A stretch of DNA of 64,000 bases from Caulobacter sp031457805. GTDB lineage: Bacteria > Pseudomonadota > Alphaproteobacteria > Caulobacterales > Caulobacteraceae. Positions within the stretch are counted from its first letter, which is position 1; every line of letters begins with the position of its first letter. A model generated the notes under the pieces. That model saw nothing but the letters and a program-made list of their open reading frames with translations, ran no database searches and had not been told where the DNA came from. Made by a program: the position numbers and the translations under genes. Shown here piece after piece: positions 52,535-61,280 of the stretch. The stretch lies in assembly GCF_031457805.1 (NCBI RefSeq), contig NZ_JAVDXI010000001.1, positions 806,001 to 870,000 of the forward strand. The letters run 5' to 3'.

Positions 52535-53536
52535 GTGACGCAAGGTGAGGCCGGAAACCATCCGTCCATGGACGTCGCCACCGCTCTCGACCTGCTCGCT
52601 CCTCGCCTGTCGCCCGCAGCAACCGGCGTCGTCAATGCACGGCGCCTTTCGGGCGGGGCCAGTCTCGAAACCTGGGCTTTCGACTTGAGCGACGGCACGC
52701 CGCTGATCCTGCGTCGTCGCCCGGATGGCGCCCTGCCCCGTGAAACCGCCTTGCCCCTCGCGTCCGAAGCCGCCCTGATCCGCGCCGCTGGCGCCGCAGG
52801 CGCGCCGACCCCCGGCGTGGCCCACATCTGTGAGCCGGGCGACCGGTTGGGCGAAGCCTATGTGATGCATCGGCTCGAAGGCGAAACCCTGGGTCGCCGT
52901 ATCGTCCGCGATGAGGCTTTCGCCGGAGTTCGTGCGGGGCTCGCCCGCCGCTGCGGCGAGGTGCTGGCCCAGATCCATGCCACGCCGGCCGATCAGCTGC
53001 CGCCGCTGGCGACTTCGGATGCGTGCGGCGAACTGGCCCGCTACGAGGGTGTCTATCGCGACCTTGGTGCGCAGCGGCCAATCCTGGAGGCCGCGTTCCG
53101 GTGGCTGGAGGCCATTGCGCCGTCGCCGCCCGAGCGGCCCGTACTGGTCCATGGCGACTTCCGAAACGGCAATCTGATGATCCATCCGGACCGAGGTCTC
53201 GTCGGCGTACTCGACTGGGAGCTGGCCCATCTAGGCGACCCGGCTGAGGACCTGGGATGGATTTGTGTCAACTCGTGGCGCTTTGGGGAATGGCGAAAGC
53301 CAGTCGGCGGCTTTGGTGACTACGCCGAACTGCTGGCGGGTTATGGCGGTGAGATCGCGCTAGACCGCGTCCGGTTCTGGCAGGCGCTGGGCTCACTGAA
53401 ATGGGCGGTGATGTGCCTGATGATGTACCAGAGCTTCGCGACCGGCGCGGACACCTCGGTCGAGCGCGCCATGATCGGGCGGCGGACCAGCGAAGCCGAG
53501 ATCGATCTGGTGACCCTGATGGAGAGCGCGGCGTGA
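52535..53536 (+). CDS. Phosphotransferase family protein (APH/ACAD10-like kinase fold)
   Basis: 333 residues. GTG 52535 is chosen for its GGAGG eight bases upstream; ATG 52568 is an alternative. Kinase-fold landmarks: LSGGASLETWAFDL and LILRRRP (nucleotide loop/Lys region), the catalytic loop VLVHGDFRNGNLMI and the metal-binding LDWELAHLGDPAEDLGW. Members of this subgroup are usually encoded with acyl-CoA dehydrogenases and DUF6285 proteins; substrate unknown. It overlaps the next gene by four bases (GTGA). Confidence 0.83.
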   Translation: MTQGEAGNHPSMDVATALDLLAPRLSPAATGVVNARRLSGGASLETWAFDLSDGTPLILRRRPDGALPRETALPLASEAALIRAAGAAGAPTPGVAHICEPGDRLGEAYVMHRLEGETLGRRIVRDEAFAGVRAGLARRCGEVLAQIHATPADQLPPLATSDACGELARYEGVYRDLGAQRPILEAAFRWLEAIAPSPPERPVLVHGDFRNGNLMIHPDRGLVGVLDWELAHLGDPAEDLGWICVNSWRFGEWRKPVGGFGDYAELLAGYGGEIALDRVRFWQALGSLKWAVMCLMMYQSFATGADTSVERAMIGRRTSEAEIDLVTLMESAA

Positions 53537-53913
53537 TCAGCCATCCGACCGCCGCCGAGCTAGAGCAAGCCGTCGCCGCTTTCGACGCCGAATCCGCCGC
53601 CCCAGGCGACGCACGCCACGTCTTTCTCGCCCGCGTGGCCGACAACGCTCGCGCGATCCTCGCGCGTGAGGCCGAGCAAGGTGGGCCGCTAGAGGCCGAG
53701 GCGACGGGACGGCTGACGGATCTCCTTGGCCAGACAGGCGACTTCCAGACGCTCAACCATCAGCTCTGCCTGGCGCTCAGAAGCGGGCGGCTATCCCCAC
53801 AGGACCCGCGCGTTCTCGCCCATCTGAAGGCGACCGCGATCGGTCAGATCGCCATCGATCAACCGACCTACGGCGGGCTAGCCGCCCTGCTGGCCGGCGG
53901 CGACGGGGCCTAG
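53533..53913 (+). CDS. DUF6285-like protein
   Basis: 126 residues from GTG 53533, overlapping the phosphotransferase stop. Mostly helical (ELEQAVAAFDAESAAPGDARHVFLARVADNARAILAREAEQGG; LRSGRLSPQDPRVLAHLKATAIGQIAIDQPTYGG). Proteins of this kind regularly follow acyl-CoA-linked phosphotransferases, so a joint function is likely. The last 36 bp overlap the convergent DUF3089 gene. Confidence 0.78.
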   Translation: MISHPTAAELEQAVAAFDAESAAPGDARHVFLARVADNARAILAREAEQGGPLEAEATGRLTDLLGQTGDFQTLNHQLCLALRSGRLSPQDPRVLAHLKATAIGQIAIDQPTYGGLAALLAGGDGA

Positions 53914-55032
53914 TGGGCGACCTATCTTGGCCTCGGCTCGCATCACGGCATCAGCTTCGATGTCGGCATAGAATAGATTGAAGCCGTCGACCTTGCGCCG
54001 ATCCGCCCAGGACCCCGTGTCGCGTAGCGCGTTCGACTTCGGCCGGCTGGTGCGCAGGAGTCCGTTTTCACACCGCGCGGAGACCTGGCGCTGCAAGAAA
54101 GCCGGACGGGCGCCCCAGTCCAGGCCGGTGGCGTTGGCCGCGCCCAGGTTCATGCGCGCCGGGGCGCGCTCGGTCGTGACAGCGCCCAGCAGCGGATTGA
54201 AGCACAGCGGCTGACGATGCTCGAGGTTCACCAGCTGGTCCGCGCCGTCCCAGACGAGAGAGCGTCCCGTCAGCTCCTGGGCGGCGCGGAAGTCACCTTC
54301 CTGGGCCGAAGCCCAGGCCGCCACGCAGCCGGTCTGTCCCCGCTTGAGACAGGCCCTCAGAGGGGCGTCGGCGCCGTATTCGTCGGCCGGCACGATGGTC
54401 TCGATCAGATAGGCCGCCACCAGACGGCGCTTGAGCTCGGGCTTGCCCGCGATCTCCTCGCGGAGCAGCCGCGCGACCATTGAGCCGCCCTGCTCGACCC
54501 CGACGATCACGAACGGACGATCCTGACCGTAACGCGCGGTATAGGCCCGGAAGGCCTGGAGCACGTCGCCATAGGCGAAACGGCGCGCGTCGCGAGCGTC
54601 GTCGCGCAGGGTCAGATAGGTATAGAGGCTGGCTTGGCGATATCGCGGCGCGAAGAGCCGCCCGACCCGCTCGAACGGCCCCGCATAGTTCGGCAGCACC
54701 ACCCGCGAGAGGAAGCGCTGGGCCTTCGGCTGGTCGATGCCGCCATTCCAGTCGCGGCCGCCATCAAAGGTGGTGGGATGGACGAAGAACACATCGACAG
54801 GCGACGTATCTGCGCTCGGAGCTTCCGCCTTGGCCGGCAGCAGGGCCCAGGCCTCGCGCTTGCCATAGTCCGGCGCCGGCGGCGGCTTGTAGGTCAGAAA
54901 CGGGATCTTGGGATCCAGCGCGTTGCTGAGGATGTCGTAGCGCCAGATGAAGGCGGCCGCGAGGATCAGCGCCAGAAACAGCGCCACCCCCGCGAAAATC
55001 CAGCGCTTGAAGCCTTGGAAAGATCCGCCCAT
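53878..55032 (-). CDS. DUF3089-family alpha/beta-hydrolase-like protein with altered nucleophile site
   Basis: 384 residues: an N-terminal membrane anchor (IFAGVALFLALILAAAFIW), then a DUF3089 domain (VDVFFVHPTTFDGGRDWNGGID, YLTLRDDARDARRFAYGDVLQAFRAYTARYG). The position of the nucleophile elbow, usually GHSQG, reads G178-V-E-Q-G182, so the serine is replaced by Glu180 and the preceding His by Val. Hydrolase activity by the usual mechanism is therefore doubtful. C-terminal RRKVDGFNLFYADIEADAVMRAEA is typical of the family. It overlaps the DUF6285 gene end. Confidence 0.8.
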   Translation of the reverse strand: MGGSFQGFKRWIFAGVALFLALILAAAFIWRYDILSNALDPKIPFLTYKPPPAPDYGKREAWALLPAKAEAPSADTSPVDVFFVHPTTFDGGRDWNGGIDQPKAQRFLSRVVLPNYAGPFERVGRLFAPRYRQASLYTYLTLRDDARDARRFAYGDVLQAFRAYTARYGQDRPFVIVGVEQGGSMVARLLREEIAGKPELKRRLVAAYLIETIVPADEYGADAPLRACLKRGQTGCVAAWASAQEGDFRAAQELTGRSLVWDGADQLVNLEHRQPLCFNPLLGAVTTERAPARMNLGAANATGLDWGARPAFLQRQVSARCENGLLRTSRPKSNALRDTGSWADRRKVDGFNLFYADIEADAVMRAEAKIGRPLGPVAAGQQGG

Positions 55033-55063
55033 GCGCTTGGGTTACACCAAGCCTTGGACGGCT

Positions 55064-56266
55064 TTAAGCCCCTTCCTGGCCGATGATGGCGACCGAGCAG
55101 ACATTGCTGGCCGGCGCGCCACCCAGATTGTGAGTCATGCCAAACACCGGGTTGGCCAACTGCCGCTCGCCCGCGCGCCCTTGGAGCTGCAGGTACATCT
55201 CGTACAGCATCCGCAAGCCCGACGCGCCGATCGGGTGGCCGAAGCATTTGAGACCACCGTCGATCTGGCACGGAACGCCGCCGTCGGCGTCGTAGAAGCC
55301 ATCCAGCACGTCGCGCCAGCCCTGGCCTTCCGGCGAAATGAACAGGTCCTCCATGGTCACCAGCTCGGTGACGGAGAAGCAGTCGTGCACCTCCATCATC
55401 GAGATCTGCTCGCGCGGACGCTCGATGCCGGCCTCCTTGTAGGCCTTGCCAGCGGCGATGCGGGCGGTGTGGAAGTGACTGCCGTCCCAGCCGTTGTACT
55501 GGCTCTCGTAGCCGTTGGAGACCGACAGCTGCAAGGCCTTGACGGTGACCAGGTCGTGCTTGCCGAGGGCGCGTGCGATCTCGGGCGTGGTGACGATGGC
55601 CGCCGCCGCGCCGTCCGAGACGCCGCAGCAGTCGAACAGGCCCAGCGGTTCGGCGATCAGCGGCGCGTTCAGCGCCTGCTCCTCTGTGATCGGCTTGCGC
55701 AGGTGGGCCTTGGGGTTCTTGGCGCCGTTGGCGTGACTCTTGACCGAAACGTGGGCGATGGCGCGCTTGAGGTCTTCCTTGGAAACCCCATGCTTCGCGC
55801 GGTAGGCGCTGGCCAGCTGCGCGAAGTTCCCGGGCGCCGACCCGTTTGGCATGACCTGCGGGCTTAGCGTGCCTGGGTTAGCAACCGGCAGACCACCGTA
55901 CCCGGTGTCCTTCAGCTTCTCGACCCCGACGGCCAGGGCGATGTCGGCCGCGCCGGCCGCGACCGCGTAGACCGCGCCGCGGAAGGCTTCTGAACCGGAG
56001 GCGCAGAAGTTCTCGACGCGGGTGACGGCGATGTTGGGCAGACGCAGGGCGATCGACAGCGGCGTGCCGCCCTTCCCCGAGCCGATCTCGTCGATATGGG
56101 TGGAGAACCAGGCCGCATCCAACTGGGTCGGTTCGATGCCGGCGTCCTGCATGGCCTCCAAATAGGCCTCGACCATCAGGTCGTCAGGACCAGCGTCCCA
56201 GCGTTCGCCGAACTTGCTGCAGCCCATCCCGAGAATGGCGACCTTATCGCGGATACCTTGAGGCAT
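55064..56266 (-). CDS. Thiolase family protein (SCP2/acetyl-CoA acetyltransferase-like)
   Basis: 400 residues from ATG 56266. Nucleophile Cys88 in VENFCASGSEAF, and the C-terminal His motif GLKCFGHPIGASGLRM; MMEVHDCFSVTELVTMEDL is typical of SCP2-type thiolases. It follows the HMG-CoA-synthase/OB-fold fusion gene by 10 bp, so they are one operon. In other bacteria such thiolases pair with a DUF35 OB-fold partner to form thiolase or retro-aldolase complexes in steroid or side-chain degradation; that pairing is visible here. Confidence 0.88.
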   Translation of the reverse strand: MPQGIRDKVAILGMGCSKFGERWDAGPDDLMVEAYLEAMQDAGIEPTQLDAAWFSTHIDEIGSGKGGTPLSIALRLPNIAVTRVENFCASGSEAFRGAVYAVAAGAADIALAVGVEKLKDTGYGGLPVANPGTLSPQVMPNGSAPGNFAQLASAYRAKHGVSKEDLKRAIAHVSVKSHANGAKNPKAHLRKPITEEQALNAPLIAEPLGLFDCCGVSDGAAAAIVTTPEIARALGKHDLVTVKALQLSVSNGYESQYNGWDGSHFHTARIAAGKAYKEAGIERPREQISMMEVHDCFSVTELVTMEDLFISPEGQGWRDVLDGFYDADGGVPCQIDGGLKCFGHPIGASGLRMLYEMYLQLQGRAGERQLANPVFGMTHNLGGAPASNVCSVAIIGQEGA

Positions 56267-56276
56267 GTCGGTCTCC

Positions 56277-57743
56277 CTATTCGGCGGCTTGCGAGGTTTG
56301 AGCGGCGATGGCGGCCCGGTCGGGCGTGGCCTTCCAGAAGTAGCGGACGAAGCCGCGCTTCTCGTCGACCTCCTTGATGCGGAACACCATCCGCACCGGC
56401 AGGCCGGTCTCGACGTCACCCGGCGAGACGTCGGTGATGTCCATCATGATCCGGCCACCGCCCTCGAAAACGACCATGCCATAGTGGTTCGGCGGGGCCA
56501 TCGAAAAGGTCAGATAATCAGCCGAGTAGCTGAGAATGCTCGCGCGGCGTTCGGCGAACTTGTACGGCTCCTGGGTGTCGACGGCGGGATTGTTAGGGGC
56601 CACCGAAATGCGGGTGCGCGGGAACTGAATGACCCCCGTCTCGCGGCAGCGGCCGCCCACAAGGCCCAGGATCATGTCCTCATTGCGATAGAGGGTGGTC
56701 AGGGCCGTCTTGTTGTCCTTCTCGGCCCGCATGCCCTTGTCCCAGTCAACAAGGCCATTGAAGGTCAGGAACTTCAGATAGTTGGTCTCAACTTCTCGAT
56801 CGGCGAGAGAACCGGTCACGCCCCGCGCAGGACGCGCGCCCTCGCCTGTGGCGCGAAACACCAGGGCCTCGGCCCCTTGGCCGAACTGGGCGACCAGGAT
56901 GGTGTCCCCGGCCTTGGCCTGCTCCAACGCGTGGGCCAGCATGATCGGACCATGCGCGCAGCCCGCTTCACCCATGACGGCGGCGAGGTTGTCGCGGACG
57001 GCCTCCGGCCTGATCCCGACAGACTTCGCGACGGTGGCGGCCATGCCGGCGAATGTCGACGGGAAGCAGAAATGATCGATATCCGAAGCACTTAACCCCG
57101 AAACCTCAAGCGCCCTGCCGATCGCCGGCGGAACCAGTTTGACGATTCCCTCGTCGCGGATCCAGCGCTCTTCCCAGTAGTAGTCAAAGCCCCCGTCATC
57201 GCCCCGGAAGTGGTCGACGAAGTCGTCGGTGACGCTGCCGCGCCCCAGGAACTCGGCCGCGCCGGGACCATCCGAAATCACGAAGGCGGCTGCGCCGTCG
57301 CCGAAGTCCAGCTCTTGAGCCGAGACCGCACGGGCCTTGCGGTGCTCGCCCACCGCGACGAGAGAGGTTCCGCCCGCAGCCAGCGCCTGCCCCAGCGCCG
57401 TCAGCCCGCAACGCTGTGAGCCCGTCACGTCGCTGGCGGTGATCGACTTCTCAAGGGTCAGCGCCGCCGACACGATCCCCGCGTTCAGCCGGTCGGCGAA
57501 CGGCGCGGTCGTCGAGGCGAAATAGAGGCTGTCGATCTGCGAGCGATCGTCTTCGGGACCAAGGGCGTCGCGCGCCGCCTCGACCGCCATGGTCAGGGCG
57601 TCCTCGTCCCAGTTGGCCATGGACCGCTCGCCCTTGCCCTTGGCCTTGAGGTTCGGCGCGACCCAAGCGTTGGCCTCGGTGACGGCCTTGCGGCTCAAAC
57701 GCAATCGCGGCGCATAGGCGCCCCAGGCGGCGATGCCGACCAT
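56277..57743 (-). CDS. HMG-CoA-synthase-like / DUF35 OB-fold fusion protein
   Basis: 488 residues with two parts. Residues 1-330 form a thiolase-fold domain of the HMG-CoA synthase/KAS III kind (GIAAWGAYAPRLRLSR, ASDVTGSQRCGLTALGQAL, FCFPSTFAGMAATVAKSVG, GEAGCAHGPIMLAHAL). Residues 360-480 are a DUF35 OB-fold (GVIQFPRTRISV, NHYGMVVFEGGGRIMMDITDVSPGDVETGLPVRMVFRIKEVDE). The rubredoxin-like zinc ribbon expected before the OB fold is reduced to a single Cys (GGRCRETG). It probably works with the following thiolase on an acyl-CoA substrate. Confidence 0.82.
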   Translation of the reverse strand: MVGIAAWGAYAPRLRLSRKAVTEANAWVAPNLKAKGKGERSMANWDEDALTMAVEAARDALGPEDDRSQIDSLYFASTTAPFADRLNAGIVSAALTLEKSITASDVTGSQRCGLTALGQALAAGGTSLVAVGEHRKARAVSAQELDFGDGAAAFVISDGPGAAEFLGRGSVTDDFVDHFRGDDGGFDYYWEERWIRDEGIVKLVPPAIGRALEVSGLSASDIDHFCFPSTFAGMAATVAKSVGIRPEAVRDNLAAVMGEAGCAHGPIMLAHALEQAKAGDTILVAQFGQGAEALVFRATGEGARPARGVTGSLADREVETNYLKFLTFNGLVDWDKGMRAEKDNKTALTTLYRNEDMILGLVGGRCRETGVIQFPRTRISVAPNNPAVDTQEPYKFAERRASILSYSADYLTFSMAPPNHYGMVVFEGGGRIMMDITDVSPGDVETGLPVRMVFRIKEVDEKRGFVRYFWKATPDRAAIAAQTSQAAE

Positions 57744-57821
57744 TTCTCGCTCCCTGCCTGCCGGGGCTCGACCCGACTTATCGGCGTTCAGCTTACGCTC
57801 GCGGAAATGGACGGCAACCGT

Positions 57822-57840
57822 GCCCCGACGTTAGCGGGGC
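57822..57840 (-). terminator. Stem-loop 3' of hldD
   Basis: GCCCCG (57822-57827) pairs with CGGGGC (57835-57840), 5 bp past the hldD stop. There is no T-run after it on the minus strand, so termination is likely but unproven. Confidence 0.5.
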
Positions 57841-57844
57841 GCGC

Positions 57845-58846
57845 CTAGCGGTAGGGATCGTCGGTGTTCAGATAGCCCGCCACATAGTCGGCCACACCGT
57901 CCTCCAGCGCCGTCATCGGGGCGTTGTAGCCAGCCGCGCGCAGGCGGCTCATGTCGGCCTGGGTGTAGTACTGGTACTTGCCTCGCAGCACCTCGGGCAT
58001 GTCGATATAGGTGATATCGGGCTCGCGGCCCGCCGCCTCGAAGGTGGCCACGGCCAGATCCCGGAACGAGCGCGCCTTACCCGAACCGAGATTGAAGACG
58101 CCGTTGACGGCCGGGCTGTTGGCCAGCCAGCCGACCACGTCGACCACGTCGCGGACATAGACGAAATCGCGCAGCTGGCCGCCGTCCTGGTAGTCCGGGT
58201 GATGCGACTTGAAGAGCTTCACCCCTTCGCCCGCCGCGATGCGCGGCCAGATCTGGGCCACCACAGACTTCATGCCGCCCTTGTGGTCCTCGTTGGGGCC
58301 ATAGACGTTGAAGAACTTCAGGCCCGCCCACTGGGCCGGCGCATGGCCACGTTGGGCCTCACGCACGGCATAGATGTCGAAGAGGGCCTTGGACCAACCA
58401 TAGGCGTTCAAGGGCCGCAGGGCCCGCAGCGAGGCCAGATCGTCCTTGCCGTCGAAACCCAGGCCGCCGTCGCCATAGGTGGCGGCGGACGACGCGTAGA
58501 ACAGGCGCTTGCCGTGCTGGGCGCACCAGTCCCACAGGTCGCGCGAAAGCACGAAGTTGGACTGCACGATCTTGTCGGCGTCGACTTCGGTGGTCGAAGA
58601 GACCGCGCCCATGTGGACCACCAGCTCGACCTCGGCGCCGCGCTTGGCGAGCCAGTCGAACAGCTGCTCGGGCGCGACGAAGTCGGCGATCGTATGCTTG
58701 GCGATGTTGCGCCACTTGCCGCTGGCCGCGTCGCGCAAGCGATCGCAGACGACAACATCCAGCGCCGGGTCTTCGCAGAGCCGCGCGACGATGTTCGAAC
58801 CGATGAAACCGGCGCCGCCGGTGACCAGGACGATGCGGCGGCTCAT
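57845..58846 (-). CDS. hldD: ADP-L-glycero-D-manno-heptose 6-epimerase
   Basis: 333 residues, SDR extended epimerase. NAD motif VTGGAGFIGSNIV at the N-terminus, catalytic Y-x3-K in NAYGWSK, and the HldD-type KGGMKSVVAQIW and HHPDYQDGGQLRDFVYVRD. It makes ADP-L,D-heptose for the LPS inner core. kdsA lies 2 bp upstream on the same strand, so the operon makes both core sugars, Kdo and heptose. Confidence 0.93.
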   Translation of the reverse strand: MSRRIVLVTGGAGFIGSNIVARLCEDPALDVVVCDRLRDAASGKWRNIAKHTIADFVAPEQLFDWLAKRGAEVELVVHMGAVSSTTEVDADKIVQSNFVLSRDLWDWCAQHGKRLFYASSAATYGDGGLGFDGKDDLASLRALRPLNAYGWSKALFDIYAVREAQRGHAPAQWAGLKFFNVYGPNEDHKGGMKSVVAQIWPRIAAGEGVKLFKSHHPDYQDGGQLRDFVYVRDVVDVVGWLANSPAVNGVFNLGSGKARSFRDLAVATFEAAGREPDITYIDMPEVLRGKYQYYTQADMSRLRAAGYNAPMTALEDGVADYVAGYLNTDDPYR

Positions 58847-58848
58847 GC

Positions 58849-59712
58849 TCAGGCGGCCTTGGTCAGGGCGTCGTAGCGCAGTAGGTTGGCGACCAGGGCC
58901 TCGAACTGGTTCATCGGCACCATGTTCGGACCGTCCGACGGCGCATTGTCGGGATCGGGATGGGTCTCGATGAAGACGCAGGCCACGCCCACCGCCACGG
59001 CGGCGCGGGCCAGGGTCGGCACAAACTCGCGCTGGCCGCCCGAGGACGTGCCCTGCCCGCCCGGCTGCTGGACGCTATGGGTGGCGTCGAACACCACGGG
59101 GCAGCCGATCTCCTTCATGATTGGCAAGCTGCGCATGTCGCTCACCAGGGTGTTGTAGCCGAACGAGGCGCCGCGCTCGCAGGCCATGACGTTGGGGTTG
59201 CCCGCACCCGTGACCTTGGCGATCACGTTCTTCATGTCCCAGGGGGCCAGGAACTGACCCTTCTTGATATTGATCGCGCGGCCGGTGTTGGCGGCGGCGA
59301 CCAGCAGGTCGGTCTGGCGGCAAAGGAAGGCCGGGATTTGGATGACGTCGACGGCCTCGGCCACGATCGGACAGTGGCTGGTCTCGTGCACGTCGGTCAG
59401 GGTCGGCAGGCCGGTGACCTCGCGGATCTCCTGGAAGATCGCCAGGCTGTCCCTCAAGCCGATGCCGCGCTGGGCGTTAGCCGAGGTGCGATTGGCCTTG
59501 TCGTAGGAGGTCTTGTAGATCAGGCCGACCCCCAGACGGTCAGCCATCTCCTTCAGCGCGTGCGCCGTCTCCAGAGCGTGCTGGCGGCTCTCCATCTGGC
59601 AGGGGCCGGCGATGATCGACAGCTTTTCGCCGTTGCCGATGCGAACGGGCGCGCCGTTCGGCGTCTTGATCTCGACGACGGCGTTGGGGGCGACGGCTTT
59701 GGGCTGATCCAC
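58849..59712 (-). CDS. kdsA: 3-deoxy-D-manno-octulosonate 8-phosphate synthase
   Basis: 287 residues. Signatures: IIAGPCQMESRQHALE, YKTSYDKANRTS, TDVHETSHC, IPAFLCRQTDLLVAAA, MACERGASFGYN, VVFDATHSVQQPGG and IETHPDPDNAPSDGPNM. Cys38 in AGPC is the metal ligand typical of metal-dependent (class II) KDO8P synthases, unlike the Asn of the E. coli enzyme. It condenses arabinose 5-phosphate and PEP. Followed by hldD. Confidence 0.96.
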   Translation of the reverse strand: MDQPKAVAPNAVVEIKTPNGAPVRIGNGEKLSIIAGPCQMESRQHALETAHALKEMADRLGVGLIYKTSYDKANRTSANAQRGIGLRDSLAIFQEIREVTGLPTLTDVHETSHCPIVAEAVDVIQIPAFLCRQTDLLVAAANTGRAINIKKGQFLAPWDMKNVIAKVTGAGNPNVMACERGASFGYNTLVSDMRSLPIMKEIGCPVVFDATHSVQQPGGQGTSSGGQREFVPTLARAAVAVGVACVFIETHPDPDNAPSDGPNMVPMNQFEALVANLLRYDALTKAA

Positions 59713-59773
59713 GGCGGCTATTCCAGCGTATTAGGGCTTCGGGCGCCCCAGAGGTGACCCTTGGGACAAGACG

Positions 59774-61225
59774 GTGCAAGTGCGGAACGACTCTGGCGAC
59801 AGCAAGGCGGGCTCTGACGCCGTCATCGTGTGGTTTCGCAAGGACCTGCGCATAGCCGACAATCCGGCTCTGCGCCATGCTGCGGAGAGCGGCCGTCCGG
59901 TGATCCCGCTCTACATTCTCGACGAGACGCCTGGCGTGCGCCCGATGGGCGGCGCTTCACTCTGGTGGCTCGACAAGTCGCTCACGAGCCTGGCTGAGCG
60001 CCTCGAGGCCTTGGGCGCCAAGCTCATCCTCCGCAAAGGCGTCGCAGCGCAGGTGCTCGATGAGGTCATCGCGCAATCCGGCGCGACCTGTGTCCTGTGG
60101 AACCGGCTCTACGACCAGGCCTCCATGGACCGGGACGCGGCGATCAAGGCCGCCCTCAAGGATCGCGGCGTCGATTGCCAGAGCTTCAACGCCAGCCTTT
60201 TGAACGAGCCCTGGACGGTCAAGAACGGTTCGGGCCAACCCTACAAGGTCTTCACCCCCTACTGGCGCGCGGCGCGCGAGCATCTGACCCGCGTGGAGGC
60301 GACCGGCGCGCCTGGTCGCCTGGCGCCGTCGGACTGTGCTCCCCATGGCGACCGCCTCGCCGATTGGGGGCTGCACCCGACAAAGCCCGACTGGTCCCAA
60401 GGCTTCGCCGCCTGGACGCCCGGAGAAATGGGCGCCCACGCGCGGCTTGACGCCTTCCTCAAAGGTCCGATCGACGGCTACGGAGACCAGCGCGACGTCC
60501 CGGGCGTCGAGGCGACATCAAAGCTCTCGCCGCATCTCCACTTTGGAGAGATCGGGCCTCGCCAGGTCTGGATGGCGACCCGCAACGCCGCGGACCAGGG
60601 GGACATCCCGGTCGCCGAGGCCGACAAGTTCCTGTCGGAGATCGGCTGGCGCGAGTTCAACCATTCGATCCTGTTCCATTGGCCGCAGATGCCCAGCCGA
60701 AACTTCAAGCCGGAGTTCGACAGCTTTCCCTGGATCAAGGACGAGCGCGCGCTGGAGGCCTGGAAAAAGGGCCAGACCGGCTACCCAATCGTCGACGCCG
60801 GGATGCGTGAACTCTGGACGACAGGCTTCATGCACAACCGGGTACGCATGATCGTCGCCTCGTTCCTGATCAAGCACCTGATGATCGACTGGCGTGAGGG
60901 TGAGGCCTGGTTCTGGGATACGCTTGTGGACGCCGATCTGGCCAACAACGTGGGCAACTGGCAGTGGACCGCCGGCAGCGGAGCTGACGCCTCCCCCTAC
61001 TTCCGGATATTCAATCCCATCGCCCAAGGCGAAAAGTTTGACCCCAAGGGTGACTATGTCCGACGCTGGGTTCCCGAGCTGCGCAGCATGCCTGACGAGG
61101 TTATCCACAAGCCATGGACCAAACCCCTGCATCTGACCGCCGGCGCCAAACGTCTCTATAGCCGACCGATCGTGGACCACGCCAAGGCGCGGGAGCGTGC
61201 GCTGGAGGCTTATCACAGCCTCTAG
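59774..61225 (+). CDS. phrB: Deoxyribodipyrimidine photolyase
   Basis: 483 residues, GTG start at 59774. N-terminal antenna domain (VIVWFRKDLRIADNPALRHAAESGRPVIPLYI) and C-terminal FAD domain (TGYPIVDAGMRELWTTGFMHNRVRM, DWREGEAWFWDTLVDADLANNVGNWQW, YFRIFNP). These are class I CPD photolyase signatures. It repairs UV-made cyclobutane dimers using light. Divergent from kdsA (61 bp). Confidence 0.93.
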   Translation: MQVRNDSGDSKAGSDAVIVWFRKDLRIADNPALRHAAESGRPVIPLYILDETPGVRPMGGASLWWLDKSLTSLAERLEALGAKLILRKGVAAQVLDEVIAQSGATCVLWNRLYDQASMDRDAAIKAALKDRGVDCQSFNASLLNEPWTVKNGSGQPYKVFTPYWRAAREHLTRVEATGAPGRLAPSDCAPHGDRLADWGLHPTKPDWSQGFAAWTPGEMGAHARLDAFLKGPIDGYGDQRDVPGVEATSKLSPHLHFGEIGPRQVWMATRNAADQGDIPVAEADKFLSEIGWREFNHSILFHWPQMPSRNFKPEFDSFPWIKDERALEAWKKGQTGYPIVDAGMRELWTTGFMHNRVRMIVASFLIKHLMIDWREGEAWFWDTLVDADLANNVGNWQWTAGSGADASPYFRIFNPIAQGEKFDPKGDYVRRWVPELRSMPDEVIHKPWTKPLHLTAGAKRLYSRPIVDHAKARERALEAYHSL

Positions 61226-61280
61226 ATGAGCGCGGGGTTTACAGGGCGGTCGTCGAAGGCGTTAATGAACGCGTAACCGG

